Of a stretch of DNA of 64,000 bases, positions 42,796 to 52,400 are shown one piece after another (the stretch's first letter is position 1; the number at the start of each line of letters is the position of its first letter). The stretch is taken from assembly GCA_038749025.1 (NCBI GenBank), contig JBCDIL010000004.1:124001-188000 (forward strand). Direction: 5' to 3'. The position numbers were made by a program, and so were the translations under genes. The notes beneath the pieces were generated by a model, which saw nothing but the letters and a program-made list of their open reading frames with translations, had not been told where the DNA came from and searched no databases. This DNA is from JBCAXA01 sp038749025 (GTDB taxonomy: Bacteria > Pseudomonadota > Gammaproteobacteria > Steroidobacterales > Woeseiaceae).

Positions 42796-43488
42796 GTGAC
42801 GTTTCCTTCTGAGCGGGCCAAATGAATTCGAGCGGCCAGCGCGCTGGTCGTGCTGTCCGGCGCAGGCCTATCGGCCGACAGTGGATTGGCGCCGTTTCGT
42901 GGTGATACCGGCCGCGTTCGAACGCCACCCCGAGTGGGTTTCGCAGTGGTATCGCGAACGTCACCGCCAAGCCCGCGCGGAATCACCGAACGCCGCTCAT
43001 TGTACTTTCGGCGGACTTACGTCGCTTCTCGATAACGTAACGATCATCACCCAAACGTCGATGGCCTATTGCAGCGCGCAGGACTCGACGACGCAATCGA
43101 GTTTCACGGCAGTCTCTTTGCCGCCCGATACGCTCGGTCTGGGACAACTTGTGCAGCGACAGCAGCCGATCGCGACGCCGCCGTACCGGCACGCCTCGCG
43201 TGCGGCGAACCGCTTCGGCGAGGCGTCGTTTGGTTCGAAGAGGCGATCGATCCGAAAGCGCTATACCGCGCCATCAACGCCTCTGAAAACGCCGCTGGCG
43301 TGGTGCTAGTCGGCACGAGAGCGGCGCTCGCTCCGGCCAATTCGCTGACGAGCATCGCGCGACGTTACGGTGCTTGGGTCGTCGAGACCAATACGGCGGA
43401 AACAGCGATGAGCGACACCGTAGATCCTGTGCTGCGCGGCCGGGTCGGCGATATACTGCCGCGTCTTGTTGATCGATTGCGTGTGTAG
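42796..43488 (+). pseudogene. Broken sirtuin (NAD-dependent deacylase) gene
   Basis: The remains of a SIR2-family gene read in two frames. A possible GTG start at 42796 is followed by a stop TGA at 42823; then LVVLSGAGLSADSGLAPFRG gives the NAD-binding motif. At about 42910 the frame changes and continues HPEWVSQWYRERHRQA... and PNAAH. At about 43054 it returns to the first frame by an apparent one-base deletion in a CAAAC run (expected TQNVDG), continuing LLQRAGLDDAIEFHGS, with the catalytic His. Cysteines of the Zn site are missing (ARYARSG). An earlier segment also seems deleted. The gene cannot make a whole protein. Confidence 0.85.
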
Positions 43489-43494
43489 ACCGCT

Positions 43495-44493
43495 ATGGCC
43501 TCCAATGAACACCTGCGCCAGCCGGGGCGCTATTTACGGCGAACGATCGGCGGATTTGTCGCTTTAGTTGTTATCGCGTTTTTCGCCGTGGGCTGGTACT
43601 GGTCACGGATGCCGGCGATTTTCTACGTAACCAATGAAATTGCTGGACAGCCGGTTATACCTGGCTACTCAACGGCGGATACATTGATCCGCGTGGCTGA
43701 AACACTGCTCGATAAGCCGGGCGGTTATCTGTCAAATGACGTCACGCCGCCATCCGTGTTCATGGATAACATGCTGGAGTGGGAGTTTGGTGTTCTGACA
43801 CAGGTGCGCGACCTTGCCCGTGTCATGCGCAATGACTACTCGCGCTCGCAGTCGCAATCGACGGAAGACCCAGCCTTGTCCGTGGCCGAACCGCTGTTCT
43901 TTATCGAGAACGATTCATGGATGTTTCCAGCGAGTGAGACAAAATACCGCGAGGCGATTGACGGTTTCCGCGCGTACCGGGACCGGCTGAGCGGCGACGC
44001 GGCGCCACCGGCGCAGTTTTTCTCGCGCGCAGACAACTTGCGTGAATGGCTCGCGCAAGTCGAGAAACGGCTCGGCAGCCTATCGCAACGACTGAGCGCA
44101 AGCGTCGGTCAACGGCGCGTCAATACCGATATGTCGGGCGTCCCCTCGTCCGCAGCAACGAATGAGGCGCCCACCGACATCGTCGTAAAAACTCCATGGC
44201 TCGAGATCGACAATGTATTCTACGAAGCGCGTGGCACGGCGTGGGCGCTGGTGCATTTCCTGCGGGCCGTCGAGTTTGATTTCGCCGACGTACTCGACGA
44301 CAAGAACGCCACCGTATCGGTGCGACAAATCATTCGGGAATTAGAAGCGTCATTGGAGCCGATGCGCAGCCCCATGGTTCTTAATGGCGGGGGCTTCGGC
44401 GTATTCGCCAATCACTCACTGGTCATGGCCTCGTATTTGTCACGTGCCAACGCCGCCGTTATCGACTTGCGCGAGTTACTGGATCAGGGTTAG
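43495..44493 (+). CDS. DUF2333-family inner-membrane protein
   Basis: A 332-residue protein with one N-terminal membrane helix (about 18-36, FVALVVIAFFAVGWYWS) and a long soluble domain. Recognisable blocks are LLDKPGGYLSNDV, MLEWEFGVLTQVRDLARVMRN, and IRELEASLEPMRSPMVLNGGGFGVFANHSLVMASYLSRANAA near the end. These fit the DUF2333 family of gammaproteobacteria, whose role is unknown. It converges with the YgjP-like gene with a 4-nt overlap at the stops, and starts 6 bp after the sirtuin remnant. Confidence 0.85.
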   Translation: MASNEHLRQPGRYLRRTIGGFVALVVIAFFAVGWYWSRMPAIFYVTNEIAGQPVIPGYSTADTLIRVAETLLDKPGGYLSNDVTPPSVFMDNMLEWEFGVLTQVRDLARVMRNDYSRSQSQSTEDPALSVAEPLFFIENDSWMFPASETKYREAIDGFRAYRDRLSGDAAPPAQFFSRADNLREWLAQVEKRLGSLSQRLSASVGQRRVNTDMSGVPSSAATNEAPTDIVVKTPWLEIDNVFYEARGTAWALVHFLRAVEFDFADVLDDKNATVSVRQIIRELEASLEPMRSPMVLNGGGFGVFANHSLVMASYLSRANAAVIDLRELLDQG

Positions 44494-45236
44494 CCGATCT
44501 CCAGCCACCCTGGGAGATCGACCCAAGCGTTACTGAGCTGTTTGTCGAGCCGACGGTAGTCAGGCTCGTACAGACCGACGGTCGCCCAAAAGGCCGCCGA
44601 GTGATTCATGTGCCGCGCGTGACTGAGCTCGTGAATCAGCAGGTAACGGACCAATGCGGGTTCAAGAAACATCAAACTCACGTTCAGGCTAATAGTACCG
44701 GTTGACGAGTGCGATCCCCAGCAAGTTCGTTGCGCACGAATTTGCACACGTTGATACGGCAGTCCCGTCGCTTCGGACAGTCGAGCGAGCCAAGCGCCCA
44801 AATGGCGGCGGGCATACCCGGATAACCATCGTTTCAGGGCTTGGCGACAAGCTGCATCGTCATCAACGGGCCCGATCAATGATAGACACTGCCCCTCGGT
44901 GACCCGCATTCGTGGTGACTTAGCGCGACGGTATTCCACGTCGAAGCGCTTACCAATCGCTCGCATGTCGAGCAGTCGCGGTAGCGAGCGATCGTACTCA
45001 CCGTAACGTTCCGCGAACGACGCTTGGGTCCGCTTAACCCACGGTGACTGACTGCGAACAAATTCGCTGATTTGTCGATCGCTGCTCGACATTGGCGCCG
45101 ATACGACAACCCGACCGTCCGGATGAACCGATAATGATAGTCGCCGAGTTCGCCGAGTGCGGCGCACCTGAAAATCAAACGACAGAGGCAGCTGGCCGCT
45201 GGAGAATAGCGGTAGCTGAGTAAAGTTTTTTTGCAT
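44490..45236 (-). CDS. YgjP-like metallopeptidase-domain protein
   Basis: A 248-residue protein of the YgjP/DUF45 zincin family. The metal site is the HELSH-x-RH form in IHELSHARHMNHSAAFW, with the third ligand His in MNHS. It has the usual N-terminal beta strand region (RRTRRLSLSVHPDGRVVVSAP) and WGSHSSTGTISLNVSLMFLEP. These predicted zinc-dependent hydrolases are widespread, but their substrates are unknown. It overlaps DUF2333 tail to tail by 4 nt. Confidence 0.88.
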   Translation of the reverse strand: MQKNFTQLPLFSSGQLPLSFDFQVRRTRRTRRLSLSVHPDGRVVVSAPMSSSDRQISEFVRSQSPWVKRTQASFAERYGEYDRSLPRLLDMRAIGKRFDVEYRRAKSPRMRVTEGQCLSLIGPVDDDAACRQALKRWLSGYARRHLGAWLARLSEATGLPYQRVQIRAQRTCWGSHSSTGTISLNVSLMFLEPALVRYLLIHELSHARHMNHSAAFWATVGLYEPDYRRLDKQLSNAWVDLPGWLEIG

Positions 45237-45337
45237 GCAGTTTAGAACGCGACAACGTACCCAAGATCGCCATGACAGTGTAGCACGCGTTGCGTCACTA
45301 ACACGCTGTCGCGAAGCAGCGACCCGCGCAGTCTCAC

Positions 45338-46096
45338 TTACCGTGTGGTGCGCAATTCGGTCAGTAATCGCTCGGCCGCACGATAGTCGGCAACGATCTG
45401 CAGGGCCTGCTCGGCGGCGTCCCGCGCCCGCAGCCGATTACCGTTCTTCAGTGCCAGCGTAGCCATCGCAGTATTCGCCTCAGCCTCCCCCCAGTCAGGT
45501 GTTAGCGGATCGATTTCGAGCGTAATGGTGAACAGTTGTAACGAGCGTTCCAGGAGTTCCTCGACAGGTGCAAACTCGTCGCGAAGACCCGGGCGATCGA
45601 TGACAGCGATCGCCTGTTGCAGCAGGAGCCGCGGGTTCTCCGGCTCGAGTCGAGCGGCTTTCGTAAAAGCCTTGACGGCGCGTGATGGCGCCAGCACGGC
45701 CGAAATTGGCCGCCGTGATGCCAGCAACGCCGCACAGGACCCACGCAGGATCAACGCCTCAACAAACTCAGGATCCTGTCGCACGAGCGCTTTACTGAGC
45801 CGCTCACAGCGATCAATGTACTCGCCAACGTAATCATCGTCGGAGAGCACGGCAGCCCGGTAGTAGCCGTAGGCACTGTAGTAATTGAGCCAGGGACCAA
45901 TGTCGCCGCGCGGTGTCTCGTCCTCGAGACGCTCCGCCAATGCGACGAGCTCGTCGACTTGCTCTGTGTACCACGCGTACTGCAACTGCGCGGCCATGTC
46001 GGCAAGTTCATTCGCCGAAACAGCCGCGCCGGCCGGACTCGCCGCGAAGCTTGTCGCCAATAGCCAGCAACAGAGTGTCAGTGGTCCTATTCTCAT
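45338..46096 (-). CDS. Exported TPR-repeat protein
   Basis: A 252-residue protein with a signal peptide (MRIGPLTLCCWLLATSFAASPAGA) and helical repeats that look like tetratricopeptide units, for example AVKAFTKAARLEPENPRLLLQQA and ALKNGNRLRARDAAEQALQIVADY. It should be periplasmic. The cysteines in the signal region do not form a clear lipobox at the cleavage site. Divergent from tatD; no function can be given. Confidence 0.7.
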   Translation of the reverse strand: MRIGPLTLCCWLLATSFAASPAGAAVSANELADMAAQLQYAWYTEQVDELVALAERLEDETPRGDIGPWLNYYSAYGYYRAAVLSDDDYVGEYIDRCERLSKALVRQDPEFVEALILRGSCAALLASRRPISAVLAPSRAVKAFTKAARLEPENPRLLLQQAIAVIDRPGLRDEFAPVEELLERSLQLFTITLEIDPLTPDWGEAEANTAMATLALKNGNRLRARDAAEQALQIVADYRAAERLLTELRTTR

Positions 46097-46195
46097 ACCG
46101 GTTAGCGTAACCTATACAGGCTGACGGCAAACGTGAACGCCGTCACTCAGCACCCTACTGCGCATTGTAGACCGCAAGATCGAAAGTTCTTACCC

Positions 46196-46993
46196 ATGAT
46201 CGATATCGGCGCCAACTTATGCCACGACAGTTTTGACGTCGATCGCGACGCTGTTATCGCTGCCGCATGGCAGGCCGGGGTTAGTCAGATCGTCGTAACG
46301 GGCAGTTGCGAGGCGTCGAACCGGGATGCCGCCCAGCTCGCTAATCGATACCCAGGCCGACTGTTTGCGACAGCGGGCATGCACCCCCACCACGCTGAGG
46401 ACTACAGCGACACTAGCGATGCACAGATACGCCAACTCGCAGCCGATGGCGCTATCGTTGCGATCGGGGAATGCGGGTTGGACTATTTCCGCAATTTTTC
46501 CAGCCCAGCGGCGCAGGCGGCCGCGTTCGATGCGCAGCTCGCGATCGCTGCTGAGACCGGTTTACCGCTATTTCTTCATCAGCGCGATGCCATCGATGAC
46601 TTCGTCGCGATGATGAAGCCCTACCGAGACCGACTCGGGCACGCGGTTGCTCACTGCTTTACCGGTAACGCCGACGATCTCACTGCACTGCTCGACTTGG
46701 ATCTATGGATCGGCATCACCGGTTGGATTTGCGACGAACGCCGCGGGGCGCATCTCCGCGAATTGGTCGCCAACATTCCGCGAGATCGGTTAATGATCGA
46801 AACGGATGCGCCGTATTTACTGCCGCGGACTCTTCGGCCGCGGCCGAAGACCCGCCGCAATGAGCCGCGATGGCTACCGGAAGTGGCTCGTGTTATCGCC
46901 GACAGTCTGGGTGTTGCTGTCACCGAACTCGCGACACAAACCGCCGCCAACACCCGTCGGTTTTTTGCATTGCCTGAGACTATGGTGGAGTGA
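46196..46993 (+). CDS. tatD: TatD-family metal-dependent DNase/hydrolase
   Basis: A 265-residue TIM-barrel hydrolase. It starts MIDIGANLCHDSF, has GMHPHHAEDY with metal-binding His residues, GECGLDYFRNFSSP, FLHQRDA, HCFTG and IETDAPYLLPRTLRPRPKTRRNEP. The last region is the one expected of TatD itself rather than TatD-like YcfH. TatD acts as a 3'-5' exonuclease in oxidative DNA damage repair. I chose the ATG at 46196; a GTG at 46133 would add 21 residues without homology. Confidence 0.92.
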   Translation: MIDIGANLCHDSFDVDRDAVIAAAWQAGVSQIVVTGSCEASNRDAAQLANRYPGRLFATAGMHPHHAEDYSDTSDAQIRQLAADGAIVAIGECGLDYFRNFSSPAAQAAAFDAQLAIAAETGLPLFLHQRDAIDDFVAMMKPYRDRLGHAVAHCFTGNADDLTALLDLDLWIGITGWICDERRGAHLRELVANIPRDRLMIETDAPYLLPRTLRPRPKTRRNEPRWLPEVARVIADSLGVAVTELATQTAANTRRFFALPETMVE

Positions 46994-47534
46994 TCGCCGC
47001 ACCTTCCAATTGCGCCCATTCCGTGAGGAACGCGCGCACCGTGGCCGGCGGCGATTGACGATTGGCGGCTGGGTAACGATCCAGGAGTTCATTAATACTG
47101 GCAACGCTTGCCGGTTTACCTTTCTCAAAACGTGCACCGCTGGCGAATATTAGCCGGCCGTCGACCGGGACACCGCGCAGTACCTGACGGACGGCCGCGA
47201 CACGATCGAACAGTGCAGACTGTGGATTCGTGAACGTGAACCGACGTTGCCCATCAAGTACGGTCCACTCCTGCATCCGGTCGGAGCCGAACACTACACC
47301 GTTTACATCCTTGGTATCGACGACTAAGACGCCATCGGCGACGAGTAAAATCAGATCGATTTGGATCACGCCATCATCGGCTTTCGGTAATACGATACCG
47401 CTGTGCTGCGCGTAGCTAATCGACGCCAATTGTCGCGCCAGACTCGCTTGCCAGTCACGGCGAAGCCGCAACCAGACGGCTAGGCCAATGGCGATAATAA
47501 ACGCAGCGCCCAGTATCAACGCAATCTCGATCAT
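46980..47534 (-). CDS. NERD-domain membrane protein
   Basis: A 184-residue protein with an N-terminal membrane helix (about 3-23, EIALILGAAFIIAIGLAVWL) and a NERD (nuclease-related) domain with IDLILLVADGVLVVDTKDVNG, the expected D-x-n-(D/E)xK catalytic region, and QSALFDRVAAVRQVL. NERD domains are fused to or associated with DNA-processing enzymes. The start overlaps the thrC stop (ATGA), so it is the last gene of the threonine cluster. Its 3' end overlaps tatD by 14 bp. Confidence 0.8.
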   Translation of the reverse strand: MIEIALILGAAFIIAIGLAVWLRLRRDWQASLARQLASISYAQHSGIVLPKADDGVIQIDLILLVADGVLVVDTKDVNGVVFGSDRMQEWTVLDGQRRFTFTNPQSALFDRVAAVRQVLRGVPVDGRLIFASGARFEKGKPASVASINELLDRYPAANRQSPPATVRAFLTEWAQLEGAAITPP

Positions 47535-48835
47535 TGCTCGGGCCTCATCAAGCCATTTTGCAAAGCGCCAAGATCCGGTTCGATCCGAGTGGCGTGCGCC
47601 GGACGGCCCAATAGCTCAGCAAGTGCAGGCGGAACCGGGACGTTTTGGCCTAATAACGGCTCAACGATATCGTCAAATTTCGCCGGATGCGCGGTTGCGA
47701 CGATCGCCCAATCGTCCGCGTCGCGTGTCGTTGGCGACAGTTTTTGCCAGGCATGGAACCCGGTTGCCGTGTGCGGGCAGACAATCATGCCGAATTGCGC
47801 GAATGTCGCTCGCAAGCTCTGCCGAATCGCAGCGTCGTCGACGGAGACGGCGCGGATTTGGCGGTTAAGCGCATCGGCCTCTCCAAAAAGGTGCCGCAGC
47901 CGCTCCATGTTGCTCGGGTTACCGACATCCATCGCCGACGCCAACGTCGCGAGTGACTCACGCGACTGGTATTCGCCGGTCGAAAGGAAGTCGGGAATGG
48001 TCTTGTTAGCGTTGGTTGCGAAAACAATTTGCCCGATGGGTAAGCCAATTGCTCGCGCCAGTACCGCCGCCAACCCATTGCCCAAGTTGCCGGTCGGGAT
48101 GATCAGCGATAACGGCTTGCCCGTGGCACGTAGGTGCTGCAATGCGGCGTTGGCGTAGTAAACGCTCTGCGGCAGCAAACGGCCGATGTTGATACTGTTG
48201 GCCGAACTCAGACGATACCGCTCGTTTAATTCCGTGTCCGCGAAAGCGGCTTTAACGAGCCGTTGGCAATCGTCGAAACTGCCAGCGACTTCGAACGCAT
48301 GCACGTTGCCGCCCCAACAGGTCAGTTGCTGCTGCTGGCGAGCCGATACTCGACCAGATGGAAACAGAACAGCAACCTCGAAGCCGCGTCGTTCGAAAAA
48401 CGCGGCTGCCACAGCGCCGCCGGTGTCTCCTGACGTTGCGACGAGTATCGTAATGGGCCGCGCAGCGTCGAGCGCCGCTATGCGAGCCATGCAAGCGGCT
48501 AAAAAGCGAGCCCCGACGTCTTTGAAGGCGGCAGTTGGTCCATGAAATAGCTCGAGAACGTGCGGCGCATCGGCACCTAAGCAAACCAACGGGACAGGAA
48601 ACGAAAATGTCTCAGCCGAGATCGCGGCGAGATCCGGTTCAAGCGGTGTGCCCGCCACGAATGGCGCCAACAAAACCTCAGCGGTCGTTGCACAATCATG
48701 GCAGTCAGCGAAATCGCGGAACTCGAAGCGCGGTAGTTCAGTGGGAACAAACAAGCCGCCGTCCGGTGCCAAGCCAGCCAGCAAAGCCGCATCGAGTGTG
48801 GTCGGCTTCGAGCCCCGCGTACTGACGAAACTCAT
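47531..48835 (-). CDS. thrC: Threonine synthase
   Basis: ThrC converts O-phosphohomoserine to threonine using PLP. The protein is about 434 residues. The PLP Lys lies in FHGPTAAFKDVGARF; SGDTGGAVAAAFFERRG and PTGNLGNGLAAVLARAIGLP are typical of the shorter E. coli-like class. I chose the ATG at 48833-48835 (MSFVSTRG), which overlaps the thrB stop as ATGA; a GTG two codons earlier is possible. The stop overlaps the NERD gene start. Confidence 0.96.
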   Translation of the reverse strand: MSFVSTRGSKPTTLDAALLAGLAPDGGLFVPTELPRFEFRDFADCHDCATTAEVLLAPFVAGTPLEPDLAAISAETFSFPVPLVCLGADAPHVLELFHGPTAAFKDVGARFLAACMARIAALDAARPITILVATSGDTGGAVAAAFFERRGFEVAVLFPSGRVSARQQQQLTCWGGNVHAFEVAGSFDDCQRLVKAAFADTELNERYRLSSANSINIGRLLPQSVYYANAALQHLRATGKPLSLIIPTGNLGNGLAAVLARAIGLPIGQIVFATNANKTIPDFLSTGEYQSRESLATLASAMDVGNPSNMERLRHLFGEADALNRQIRAVSVDDAAIRQSLRATFAQFGMIVCPHTATGFHAWQKLSPTTRDADDWAIVATAHPAKFDDIVEPLLGQNVPVPPALAELLGRPAHATRIEPDLGALQNGLMRPEQ

Positions 48836-49812
48836 CGACACGCTAGCGGTACCTCAGCGGCAGTCAGTAGCCTCGCCCCGGGGCAATCACCGTGACTTAC
48901 CCATCCATCAGCGGCGACACCGACGGCCTCGAAAGCGGCTAGCATGGCGTCGCGGACCGTATTACCGTGCTCTTCCTTGGCGAGTGCAAAGACGCTTGGA
49001 CCGCTACCGGACAACGAGGCGCCGTAGGCGCCAGTACCGATGGCGGCAGCGTGAACGGCATCAAACCCGTGCACAGCCGCTTTTCGCTGAGGCTCTACCA
49101 GTACATCTCGAACCACACCCGTCAACGCATCCGCGTCGTCGGCAAAGCACGCACATAGGAATTGGCTCAGTAAACCCATTTGCTCAACGGCATCGGGAAG
49201 TTCAACATCCGCGGCCAATGTCGAGCGACTCGCGGCGGTCTCCACGTGCAGTTCAGGATGGACAAGCACGCTGACGACGCCTCGCGGCAATCGCAGTCGG
49301 GTCATACGCGGTAATGAATGCGCAGGGCAAACGACTAGTCCGCCGAGCAGACTGGGCGCGACGTTGTCGGCGTGATAAGCCTTACTGGCGAACGCCTCTC
49401 CGGCCATGGCAACACCGAGCAGTTGCTCGTGCGCAAGCGGATTCGGTAGGAGAGCGTTGACAGCAACCGCACTGGCGACGGCCGATGCGGCCGAGCTGCC
49501 CATGCCGGACGCCAATGGGATTCCTTTGTGCAGCTGCAGTTCGACGCCGAAATCCGCTCTAAAATCGGCGAGTAACTCCAAAGCCGCTATACCGGCCGTG
49601 TTCTTGTCGGCATCGGTTGAGAGCGCCAACGCATCGGCCGCGCCCGGTTCGGCCGTGACGCCGACAATGCTGACTCCCGGCTGCTCAACCCGCTGTGCAA
49701 TAACGACGTCACCGACATTGGCGATAGCCAATCCGAGTACGTCGAAACCGACGGCGACGTTACCGATCGAAGCCGGCGCAAATGCCACGGACCGGTTCCC
49801 GGCGGCCGCCAC
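48832..49812 (-). CDS. thrB: Homoserine kinase
   Basis: ThrB phosphorylates homoserine with ATP. The 326-residue GHMP kinase begins SVAFAPASIGNVAVGFDVLG and has the ATP-binding glycine-rich loop GIPLASGMGSSAASAVASA, and C-terminal YGASLSGSGPSVFAL. The start is GTG at 49810-49812, 1 nt after the thrA stop. The three thr genes are in the order A-B-C as in the E. coli operon. Confidence 0.96.
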   Translation of the reverse strand: MAAAGNRSVAFAPASIGNVAVGFDVLGLAIANVGDVVIAQRVEQPGVSIVGVTAEPGAADALALSTDADKNTAGIAALELLADFRADFGVELQLHKGIPLASGMGSSAASAVASAVAVNALLPNPLAHEQLLGVAMAGEAFASKAYHADNVAPSLLGGLVVCPAHSLPRMTRLRLPRGVVSVLVHPELHVETAASRSTLAADVELPDAVEQMGLLSQFLCACFADDADALTGVVRDVLVEPQRKAAVHGFDAVHAAAIGTGAYGASLSGSGPSVFALAKEEHGNTVRDAMLAAFEAVGVAADGWVSHGDCPGARLLTAAEVPLACR

Positions 49813-49813
49813 G

Positions 49814-52288
49814 CTAGTCGGCTCCTTTCAAGTACGACGCCAACCGCAATACGTCGGCGAAAACCCCAGCCGCCGTCACATCCGGTCCCGCACCCGGGCC
49901 TTGCACGACGAGCGGGTTATCGGCGTAGCGCTCGGTCGTGAACCGGATGACATTGTCCGTGAGGTTGATGTTGGCGAACGGATGATTCGAATCGACTTCA
50001 ACCAAGCCAACCGAGGCGCCGTCGTTAACGTCCAATGAGCCGACGTAGCGCAAGTGCTTGCCACTTTTGTGCGCCTGCTCGAGACGCTCGGCCATCGCTG
50101 CATCGAAGCTCGGTAAGCCAGCCATGAACTGCTCGACATCGACATCTGCCAACGGTTCTGGCACCAAGGAACTGACCGCGAGCGACTCGAGGCTGACTGG
50201 CCAACCGAGTTCGCGCGCCAAAATAGTCACTTTACGGGCGACATCCATACCGGACAGATCGTCGCGCGGATCGGGTTCGGTAAAGCCTTGCGCACGGGCT
50301 TCCGAGACGATGGTTGAAAACGGTACTTTGCCGTCGTATTGGTTGAACAGATAGGCGAGCGTACCTGAGAAAATCCCATCGACACGCTTAACGCGGTCGC
50401 CGGTCTCAATCAGATCTTGCAGCGTGCGAATTACGGGCAGCCCTGCACCCACCGTCGTTTCGTACAAACAATGCGAGCCACCGACGCTCATCGCAGAACG
50501 TACGCTGGCCGCTAACTCAGCGTCACCGCTAAATGCCTTCTTGTTCGGTGTGACGATATGGATACCGCGTTGTAGCCAAGCGGGGTAGCGTGCAGCGATA
50601 TCGCTGTCGGCCGTGCAGTCGACGATAACGCTATGCGGCAAATGATCGGCATCGACATGGTCGACAAACGCGTCGAGGGACTCAAGCGTTTGCGCTTGTT
50701 GATAAGCACCGCGCCAATCGGTCAATCCCAAGCGACGCGGGGCGGCGAGCCACTTTGACGAGCCGGCGATCGCGCGGACCCGCAGGTCGAGACTGAATCG
50801 CTCCGCTAAGGCATCCGCTTGGGTGGCTAGCTGGTCAAGAAATGCGGAACCAACAGTGCCCGGGCCTAACAAACCAATCGATAAGGTCTTGCGTGACAAG
50901 TAAAACCCGGAGTGCGCCGCACGCAATGCCCGAGTGGCATCATCGCGGCGCACCACCAACGAGATGTTGCGCTCCGAAGAGCCCTGTGCAATCGCGTTCA
51001 CATTGATGCCAGCGCGACCTAAGGTGCTCAGGAACCGGCCCGCGACACCGGGTACCCCATGCATACCCTCGCCGACCAACGCCAAAATACTCATATCGCG
51101 CTTGGCATCGATTCGGGTGATTTGCCCGTCCGCCAGTTCGGTGCTGAAGCGTTTACGCAAGGCGTCCACCGCGATGTCGGCACGATCTTCAGGAACGGCG
51201 CAGCAGATCGAATGCTCTGAGCTCGCCTGCGAAATCAAAACCACCGATACGTCCGCTTCGTGCAGCGCGGAGAACACCCGATTCGCGGTGCCCGGTACAC
51301 CGATCATGCCCGCACCCTCGACGTTAACCAGGGCGAGACCGTCGATTCCGGTGATGCCCTTAATCGGCTGGTGCCGATCTGAGACCGGTAAGATCTGCGT
51401 CCCTGGTCGCTCGGGCCGAAAGGTATTACGGATCAGAATCGGGATACCGTTATCGACGGCCGGCCCCATCGTTTGCGGGTGGATGACTTTGGCGCCGAAA
51501 TAAGCGAGCTCCATTGCCTCGCTGTACGAGACCGTGTCGATGACTTCGGCTTCAGGGACACGACGCGGATCGGCTGACAAGACACCGTCTACATCGGTCC
51601 AGATCGTCAATTCCTGCGCGTTCAGCAACGCCGCGAAGATCGACGCAGAAAAATCACTGCCATTGCGTCCAAGCGTCGTTTGCAATCCCGTCTCGTCGGA
51701 CGCGATAAACCCCGTGATCACCGCTATCCCCGCAAACGCACGGCCGAGCTCGTCGGCCAAACGCTCCGCTGAAGTCTCCCACAGAACGCTGGGTGCGAGC
51801 TTGGTCTGCCGAACGGTAAGTACTTTACGTGCGTCGAGCCAACGGACTGACTGGGCAGGTACCTGCGCGGCCAATACAGCGCTTAGCAACCGTGCTGACC
51901 AAATTTCGCCAAAGCCCGCAATCAAGTCCCGGCTGCGTAGCGGTGCAGAACGCACAAGCGAGATAGCTTTTAAAACATCCTCTAAGCTATTTATATCGCT
52001 GTAAAATTCTCTCAGCACTTCACCGCGCTGTTGCGGTTGAAGTAGGCTTCCCGCCGTTATTTCGTAGCGTTGGGCCAGCGCGCGTAGCGGCTCATCAAAG
52101 TTGTCTTGGCCCTGTTCGGCCGCGTCGATAAGCGCGTACAACGCGTTGGTCATGCCGCCCATTGCCGATACGACAACACCGGTAGGCCGCGCCGCCGCGA
52201 CGTCGGTTACGATCCGAGCAACGCGTCGAAAGCACGCCGCATCAGCAAGCGAAGAGCCTCCGAATTTGTACACACACCACGGGTCCAC
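49814..52288 (-). CDS. thrA: Bifunctional aspartokinase I / homoserine dehydrogenase I
   Basis: The fused enzyme makes aspartyl phosphate and later reduces aspartate semialdehyde to homoserine, the branch-point steps to threonine, and is usually inhibited by threonine. About 824 residues: kinase with YKFGGSSL and GRNGSDFSA, central ACT domains (residues about 310-460), and homoserine dehydrogenase with GLLGPGTVGSAFLDQL and TNKKAFSG. I prefer GTG at 52286-52288, 9 nt after an AAAAGG ribosome site, over the TTG at 52297 directly next to it. I see no thr leader peptide or attenuator in the 52298-52530 region. Confidence 0.94.
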   Translation of the reverse strand: MDPWCVYKFGGSSLADAACFRRVARIVTDVAAARPTGVVVSAMGGMTNALYALIDAAEQGQDNFDEPLRALAQRYEITAGSLLQPQQRGEVLREFYSDINSLEDVLKAISLVRSAPLRSRDLIAGFGEIWSARLLSAVLAAQVPAQSVRWLDARKVLTVRQTKLAPSVLWETSAERLADELGRAFAGIAVITGFIASDETGLQTTLGRNGSDFSASIFAALLNAQELTIWTDVDGVLSADPRRVPEAEVIDTVSYSEAMELAYFGAKVIHPQTMGPAVDNGIPILIRNTFRPERPGTQILPVSDRHQPIKGITGIDGLALVNVEGAGMIGVPGTANRVFSALHEADVSVVLISQASSEHSICCAVPEDRADIAVDALRKRFSTELADGQITRIDAKRDMSILALVGEGMHGVPGVAGRFLSTLGRAGINVNAIAQGSSERNISLVVRRDDATRALRAAHSGFYLSRKTLSIGLLGPGTVGSAFLDQLATQADALAERFSLDLRVRAIAGSSKWLAAPRRLGLTDWRGAYQQAQTLESLDAFVDHVDADHLPHSVIVDCTADSDIAARYPAWLQRGIHIVTPNKKAFSGDAELAASVRSAMSVGGSHCLYETTVGAGLPVIRTLQDLIETGDRVKRVDGIFSGTLAYLFNQYDGKVPFSTIVSEARAQGFTEPDPRDDLSGMDVARKVTILARELGWPVSLESLAVSSLVPEPLADVDVEQFMAGLPSFDAAMAERLEQAHKSGKHLRYVGSLDVNDGASVGLVEVDSNHPFANINLTDNVIRFTTERYADNPLVVQGPGAGPDVTAAGVFADVLRLASYLKGAD

Positions 52289-52400
52289 AACGATCAACCT
52301 TTTGCGCCGTACAGGACGGCCGAAACCGATAATGATAAATGATCAACAACGGTTTTCGGTCGCCGACGGTAACACCGCGATCGCAGCCGGGGGGCGGTAA

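Noticed and set aside
52298..52400. A threonine/isoleucine leader peptide and attenuator before thrA
   Set aside because: I looked for runs of Thr/Ile codons followed by a hairpin and T-run, and found none.
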